Positions 59,999 through 64,000 of a stretch of 64,000 nt of DNA are shown here, piece after piece; the first letter of the stretch is position 1; every line of letters starts with the position of its first letter. A program made the translations under genes and the position numbers. Origin of the DNA: Pseudomonas arcuscaelestis (GTDB taxonomy: Bacteria; Pseudomonadota; Gammaproteobacteria; Pseudomonadales; Pseudomonadaceae); contig NZ_JACOPV010000014.1 of the NCBI RefSeq assembly GCF_016881005.1, forward strand, positions 62,001 through 126,000, in the 5' to 3' direction. A model generated the notes under the pieces. It saw nothing but the letters and a program-made list of their open reading frames with translations. It did no database searches and was not told the origin of the DNA.

Positions 59999-61095
59999 GG
60001 TTGCCCCTCGGCCTGTGCAGCCAACACCCGCTTAAGCAACTCGTTGTGTTGAAAGCGGCCATCGCGATCATCGGCGTAACGCACCACGACAATCTGCTCC
60101 TGCGGTAGCACATACAGCGCCTGGCCCCAATGACCCAAGGCCGCGAAGGTGTCGGCCGGCACATCCGGCCAGGGCCGTGCGCCGCCGGGCAGCGGCTGGT
60201 TGAGCCACCAGTGCCCGCCAGGATTGGCTTCTCCAGGTTCGGCGACTGCCTTGTCGAACAGCTTGCGATTGAAGGCAACCCATTCCTGGGGCACAACCTG
60301 CCGCGCTTGCCAGCGCCCGTTTTGCAGCATCAGCAAGCCGATCCGCGCCAGGTCGCGTGCATTCATATACAGATAGGATGAACCGACAAATGTGCCGCTG
60401 GGATCTTTCTCCCACACGGCTGATTCAATCCCCAGCGGCGTGAACAGAGCTTCCCAGGGGTACGATGCGTAATGCCCAGGCGGTAGCATTGTACGCAGGG
60501 CTGCAGCTAACAGATTGCTGTCACCACTGGAATAGAGAAAGCGTTGGCCTGGCGTTTGGGCTGCGGGTCGAGCGGCGGTGAAGGCGGCCATGTCACTGCG
60601 CCCACGGGTATAGAGCATCGCCACCACCGATGAATGCAGCGGTGCGTATTCGTAGTTTTCCTGCCAATTCAGGCCACTGGCCCAATGCAGCAGATCCTCC
60701 AGCCGAACATGAGGGTGGGCCTGCATCGGCGGATAAAACCGAGCCACCGGGTCGTTGAGGCGAAAACGGCCCTCACCGTACGCAACGCCCAGTACCGTAG
60801 CCAACACGCTTTTACTGATGGACCAGGTCAGGTGCGGGGTATTGGCGGTGGTTGGCGCGCCATAGTGCTCGTAAACAATGCGCCCCTTCTTGACTACCAC
60901 CAAAGCATCGGTACGCACACCTTCACGATGACTGTCGTCACGCGCGGCAAACGCATAGGCCTGAACGTCTCGCCAGCGCGTACTGCTGGAGTCATCCGCC
61001 ACGCTCCAGTCAGGGCTGGGCCAGACTTCCTGGGCAAACGCCCGGTGACTGGTGAGAAACAGGCTGAGCGTCACAGCCAACAGCGTTTTGTACAT
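59995..61095 (-). CDS. Serine hydrolase (class C beta-lactamase family)
   Basis: A 366-residue exported protein (signal peptide MYKTLLAVTLSLFLTSHRAFA). The SxxK nucleophile is Ser92-Lys95 (TWSISKSVLATV), the Tyr motif is in LYSSGDSNLL, and a late HWGQ takes the place of the KTG box. The sequence resembles EstB-type esterases and D-amino-peptidases more than true AmpC. Substrate unknown. Coupled to the 98-residue Cys protein downstream. Confidence 0.85.
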   Translation of the reverse strand: MYKTLLAVTLSLFLTSHRAFAQEVWPSPDWSVADDSSSTRWRDVQAYAFAARDDSHREGVRTDALVVVKKGRIVYEHYGAPTTANTPHLTWSISKSVLATVLGVAYGEGRFRLNDPVARFYPPMQAHPHVRLEDLLHWASGLNWQENYEYAPLHSSVVAMLYTRGRSDMAAFTAARPAAQTPGQRFLYSSGDSNLLAAALRTMLPPGHYASYPWEALFTPLGIESAVWEKDPSGTFVGSSYLYMNARDLARIGLLMLQNGRWQARQVVPQEWVAFNRKLFDKAVAEPGEANPGGHWWLNQPLPGGARPWPDVPADTFAALGHWGQALYVLPQEQIVVVRYADDRDGRFQHNELLKRVLAAQAEGQP

Positions 61096-61138
61096 GCGGC
61101 GTCACTCAAGACCTGGGACTGCTGAGACTAGCTTGTAT

Positions 61139-62026
61139 TCATGACAACCCGGCGCTAGCCCAGGCTTTGGCCAAGCGCTTGGCCCGCGCGGCGCTAGCGA
61201 TTTCCAGTAACCCCTGGTCACGCTGCCACAGCGCAGCCCATTCCCCTGTCGATAGGCTCAGGGCCTGGTTGATCTCATCCTTGAGCGCGGCGAATTGGGC
61301 GAACAATCCGCCCAGCAACAAATGGCATGCCGTAGCGTCGGCGCATTGTCGGCTGCCCTCGGCGCAGCCACCGAGCAGACCGATAAGACGTAATTGCAAA
61401 GCTTGCGGCCAACCGTTGTCTTGTCCCACGCCATACAGCCAGGCGCACAGGGCGCTGAGTACATAGAGGTCTTCAAGGGTGCGGAAGGGTTTGACATAAG
61501 CGTCCCAGCCGTCCCCCGCCAAGCGCTCACACAAGGCTTGATCCAGGTGCAGGCGGGCATGCCCCACTTCCGGCATCAAGGGTAAAGCGGGCAGCGGCTC
61601 AAGGCGCACGCCCGGCTCACCCGGATAGACCACTGCCAGGCTCACTTGCGGTGACTCGCCAGAGACCTCGCTGCGTGCAGCGACCAGCAGCCACTCGGCG
61701 TCCAGCCCGGCAGTGACGAAGTCCTTGCTGCCGCTCAGACGCAGATCATCCAGGCGTACTTGCATATCCGCCGGCCGTACGCTGCGTCGCTCGCTGGCAC
61801 ACAAGGCACCGAGGCTCGCCGGGGCGCTGGGCCAAAGCACGCGCAAGGCCGCCTGATAACCGAGCAGAAAGGCCAGTCCCGGAGTTGGCATGGCGCGCGC
61901 CCCCAACACGGCCAATTCAAACGGACTGACCGCTCCTAGCCGCGCCAGCAAACTGCTGTAGCTATCGGCCAGGTTGTCAGAACAGTGATGTCGCTGTCGG
62001 TCGTTGAGTCGTTGCAGCCAGGTCAT
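61139..62026 (-). CDS. Degenerate acyl-CoA dehydrogenase-like protein
   Basis: A 295-residue protein, shorter than the usual ~380. The middle-domain strand LRLSGSKDFVTAGLDAEWLLVAARSE matches acyl-CoA dehydrogenases, and an N-terminal helix bundle (MTWLQRLNDRQRHHCSDNLADSYSSLLARLGAVSPFELAVLGARAMPTPG) is present. The C-terminal domain is short and shows no clear catalytic Glu segment, so FAD binding and catalysis are doubtful. It is divergent from olsB; a role in lipid metabolism is possible. Confidence 0.65.
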   Translation of the reverse strand: MTWLQRLNDRQRHHCSDNLADSYSSLLARLGAVSPFELAVLGARAMPTPGLAFLLGYQAALRVLWPSAPASLGALCASERRSVRPADMQVRLDDLRLSGSKDFVTAGLDAEWLLVAARSEVSGESPQVSLAVVYPGEPGVRLEPLPALPLMPEVGHARLHLDQALCERLAGDGWDAYVKPFRTLEDLYVLSALCAWLYGVGQDNGWPQALQLRLIGLLGGCAEGSRQCADATACHLLLGGLFAQFAALKDEINQALSLSTGEWAALWQRDQGLLEIASAARAKRLAKAWASAGLS

Positions 62027-62159
62027 CGAAGCGCTCCTTGAGGGCTGTCATACAAGCATCACCAAAGGTTCATGGCGGTGACACTGCGTCTACCTAGGCT
62101 GAGCTTGCACAACAAAGCCGACCGGCCGCAACCCCATGGCTGGCTTATGGAGACTCGTA

Positions 62160-62915
62160 ATGACTCGGATCGCTCGCACTAGCGACAACAGCACTGAACG
62201 CCGTCTACAAGCCGAACGCCTGGTCGGGCCAACGGCCCTGCAGGAAGCACAAACGCTTCGTTTCAACGTTTTCAGCGGTGAATTCAACGCCAAGCTCAAG
62301 GGTGCCGAGTTGGGTCTGGACATGGATGACTACGACATTCATTGCCGCCACATCGGTGTGCGCGATCTCATCAGCGGTCGTTTGGTTGCCACCACTCGCC
62401 TGCTCGACCATCAGGCGGCCAACAGCCTGGGGCGCTTCTACAGCGAAGAAGAATTCAGCCTGCATGGTCTTGGCCACCTGCAAGGACCCATACTGGAACT
62501 CGGTCGCACCTGCGTCGACCCTGCCTACCGCAACGGCGGCACCATCGCCGTGCTCTGGGCCGAATTGGCTGAAGTGCTCAATGAGGGGCGCTACAGCTAC
62601 CTGATGGGTTGCGCCAGCATTCCCATGCAGGATGGCGGTGTGCAAGCCCACGCGATCATGCAGCGCCTGCGCGAACGCCACCTGTGCACTGAAAACCTGC
62701 GCGCCGAACCGAAGAATCCGCTGCCAAGCCTGGCATTACCCGGGAACGTCATCGCCGAAATGCCGCCACTGCTCAAAGCCTACATGCGCCTGGGGGCGAA
62801 GATTTGCGGCGAGCCCTGCTGGGATGAAGACTTCCAGGTCGCCGATGTGTTCATTCTGCTCAAACGCGATGAGCTATGCCCGCGTTATGCCCGCCACTTC
62901 AAGGCAGCGGTGTGA
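62160..62915 (+). CDS. olsB: Ornithine-acyl-ACP N-acyltransferase
   Basis: A 251-residue GNAT-type enzyme. FNVFSGEFNAKL, DDYDIHCRHIGVRD and LELGRTCVDPAYRNGGTIAVLWAELAEVL are OlsB landmarks. It makes lyso-ornithine lipid from ornithine and 3-hydroxyacyl-ACP, a phosphate-free membrane lipid made mainly in phosphate limitation. The ATG at 62160 has GGAG 7 nt upstream; an in-frame ATG 24 bp before was rejected. It overlaps olsA by 1 bp (TGATG). Confidence 0.93.
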   Translation: MTRIARTSDNSTERRLQAERLVGPTALQEAQTLRFNVFSGEFNAKLKGAELGLDMDDYDIHCRHIGVRDLISGRLVATTRLLDHQAANSLGRFYSEEEFSLHGLGHLQGPILELGRTCVDPAYRNGGTIAVLWAELAEVLNEGRYSYLMGCASIPMQDGGVQAHAIMQRLRERHLCTENLRAEPKNPLPSLALPGNVIAEMPPLLKAYMRLGAKICGEPCWDEDFQVADVFILLKRDELCPRYARHFKAAV

Positions 62916-63703
62916 TGCAGCGCCTGCGCGTCGTCGCACGCATGCTGCGGGTGTTGCTGGTGGTGATGTTCGGTTTAGGAATGGCCGCGTTATTCACCGT
63001 CTACGAACACCTGCGCATCCCAGCCTCGGCTGAACGCCGTCAGCGCTGGTCACAACTGTTCATGCGCACGCTGAGCAATGCCCTGCCCTTCAAGGTGCGG
63101 GTGCTCGGCCAATTGCCACAACAACCGATGCTCTGGGTCAGCAACCATGTGTCCTGGACCGATATCCCCCTACTCGGCATGCTCACCCCGTTGTCATTCC
63201 TGTCTAAAGCGGAAGTTCGCACCTGGCCAGTAGCGGGATGGCTGGCGCTCAAGGCCGGGACCCTGTTCATCCGCCGCGGTGGCAGTGACAGCCAATTGTT
63301 GCGCAGCCAAATCAGCCAACATCTGCAACACGACTGCGCATTGTTGATATTCCCGGAGGGCACCACCACGGATGGGCGCAGCCTGCGTACCTTCCATGGC
63401 CGCCTGTTAGCCAGTGCCATCAACACCCAAGTACCGCTGCAACCGGTAGCGTTGCGTTACCTTCGCGATGGCCAAGTCGACCCGATCGCCCCGTTCGTTG
63501 GCGATGATGATCTGCTTTCGCACCTGATGCGCTTGTTCAAGCATGAGTGCGCCGAAGTGGAAATCCACCTGCTAAAGCCGATAGCCAGTAGCGGCGAAGA
63601 ACGTGCTGCGCTGGCGTTCAAGGCCCAGCAGGCTATTCAAACCGCATTGTTTGGCACCGATCAGCCAGCGGTCCATACGCCACGCCGGGCCAAGGCGGCC
63701 TAA
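62915..63703 (+). CDS. olsA: Lyso-ornithine lipid O-acyltransferase
   Basis: A 262-residue PlsC-type acyltransferase with an N-terminal helix. The catalytic HX4D is NHVSWTD (His78, Asp83), and the lysophosphatidate-site motif is LLIFPEGTTTDG (146-154). It adds the second acyl chain to make ornithine lipid. The start ATG lies in the olsB stop, so the two are coupled. It ends against the convergent ACP phosphodiesterase gene with a 4-bp overlap. Confidence 0.93.
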   Translation: MQRLRVVARMLRVLLVVMFGLGMAALFTVYEHLRIPASAERRQRWSQLFMRTLSNALPFKVRVLGQLPQQPMLWVSNHVSWTDIPLLGMLTPLSFLSKAEVRTWPVAGWLALKAGTLFIRRGGSDSQLLRSQISQHLQHDCALLIFPEGTTTDGRSLRTFHGRLLASAINTQVPLQPVALRYLRDGQVDPIAPFVGDDDLLSHLMRLFKHECAEVEIHLLKPIASSGEERAALAFKAQQAIQTALFGTDQPAVHTPRRAKAA

Positions 63704-64000
63704 CGTTGCGACAGGGCCTTGCCGGCGAAGGCTTGTAGCTCGGGGTAAAAGCTTCGAAAGTCATCCATCAAGGGTGCATACAGCGCGTCCACCTCTTCCA
63801 GCGCCCCGTCCATGCCCTCCGGGCGAGACAGGCGCCGAGCGATACCGCGAAACACCTGCTCCAGCACCGCAAATTCACGATATGACCCCAGCCAATCGTC
63901 CGCCGCCATATACGGCGCGATCTGTGCCAGCCGCCCGGGTAAATCCGCTTGCGCTGCCAGTACTTGATAGACGTTGCCGGTAAATTGCTCCAACGGCTGC
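63700..64000 (-). CDS. acpH: Acyl carrier protein phosphodiesterase, C-terminal part
   Basis: The frame runs off the window edge; about the last 100 residues are seen. QPLEQFTGNVYQVLAAQ, AADDWLGSYREFAVLEQVFRGIARRLSRPEGMDGALEEV and FRSFYPELQAFAGKALSQR are the DUF479 landmarks of AcpH, which removes the phosphopantetheine arm from holo-ACP. The N-terminal metal ligands are outside the window. Confidence 0.85.
   Translation of the reverse strand, partial: QPLEQFTGNVYQVLAAQADLPGRLAQIAPYMAADDWLGSYREFAVLEQVFRGIARRLSRPEGMDGALEEVDALYAPLMDDFRSFYPELQAFAGKALSQR

Overview
The window is chromosomal DNA from a fluorescent-group Pseudomonas (P. putida / P. fluorescens lineage). The evidence is a TtgR-ttgABC efflux locus with its characteristic operator, an MvaT/TurA-type H-NS analogue, a pca cluster whose CoA-transferase is of the CatI/CatJ kind, an olsBA pair, and the gene density and GC-rich third positions typical of the genus. 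No tRNA, rRNA, CRISPR array, prophage or transposase gene was seen. The window is core and near-core metabolism with two intergenic patches of dispersed repeat.

Layout: (1) 1-2120: the end of an NtrC-type activator, then a KgtP-like dicarboxylate permease behind a recognisable sigma-54 promoter and palindromic enhancer site. (2) 2221-5011: a small secreted repeat protein, a flavin reductase-like protein, a quinol monooxygenase-like protein and an AraC regulator, with a 55-bp palindrome. (3) 5100-5410: dispersed mosaic repeat. (4) 5451-9526: TPP-dependent decarboxylase + aldehyde dehydrogenase with a divergent LysR. (5) 9520-13897: NAD(P)-binding protein and MBL-fold protein with a divergent LysR, a tiny membrane protein, a DHA2 drug exporter. 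(6) 13947-20638: ttgR/ttgABC. (7) 20694-21565: large inverted mosaic repeat with microsatellites. (8) 21652-29649: sulfate-ester scavenging cluster (atsK, LysR, atsR, atsB-atsC-atsA, Crp-like regulator). (9) 29740-39690: Mpo1-like membrane protein, then the protocatechuate/beta-ketoadipate genes pcaC-D-B-T-F-catJ-catI, pcaK and pcaR. (10) 39691-40497: probable sRNA and a long leader before a 66-aa protein. (11) 40833-50717: phosphate transporter, HerA-like ATPase, amino-acid chemoreceptor, a glycosyltransferase/deacetylase/flippase-like operon, purU, mvaT. (12) 50794-64000: sbcB, PilZ protein, lipoprotein, pyruvate kinase, ferredoxin reductase, class I fumarase, clsB, YceI, serine hydrolase, acyl-CoA dehydrogenase-like protein, olsBA, ACP phosphodiesterase.

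Functional logic: aromatic acids enter through PcaK and are taken to succinyl-CoA and acetyl-CoA by PcaB, PcaC, PcaD, CatIJ and PcaF. Paired 19-bp-spaced PcaR boxes sit in front of catI, pcaK and pcaR itself. The ats genes import sulfate esters and release sulfate both oxidatively (AtsK) and hydrolytically (AtsA). ttgABC and the DHA2 pump give solvent and drug efflux. olsBA and clsB remodel membrane lipids.

Most novel-looking items: the AEDGFDRT repeat protein, a candidate ~90-nt sRNA divergent from pcaR whose promoter abuts the PcaR boxes, the mosaic inverted repeat, a 57-residue membrane peptide with a near-perfect ribosome binding site, and the uncharacterised glycosyltransferase/DUF2334/flippase operon.
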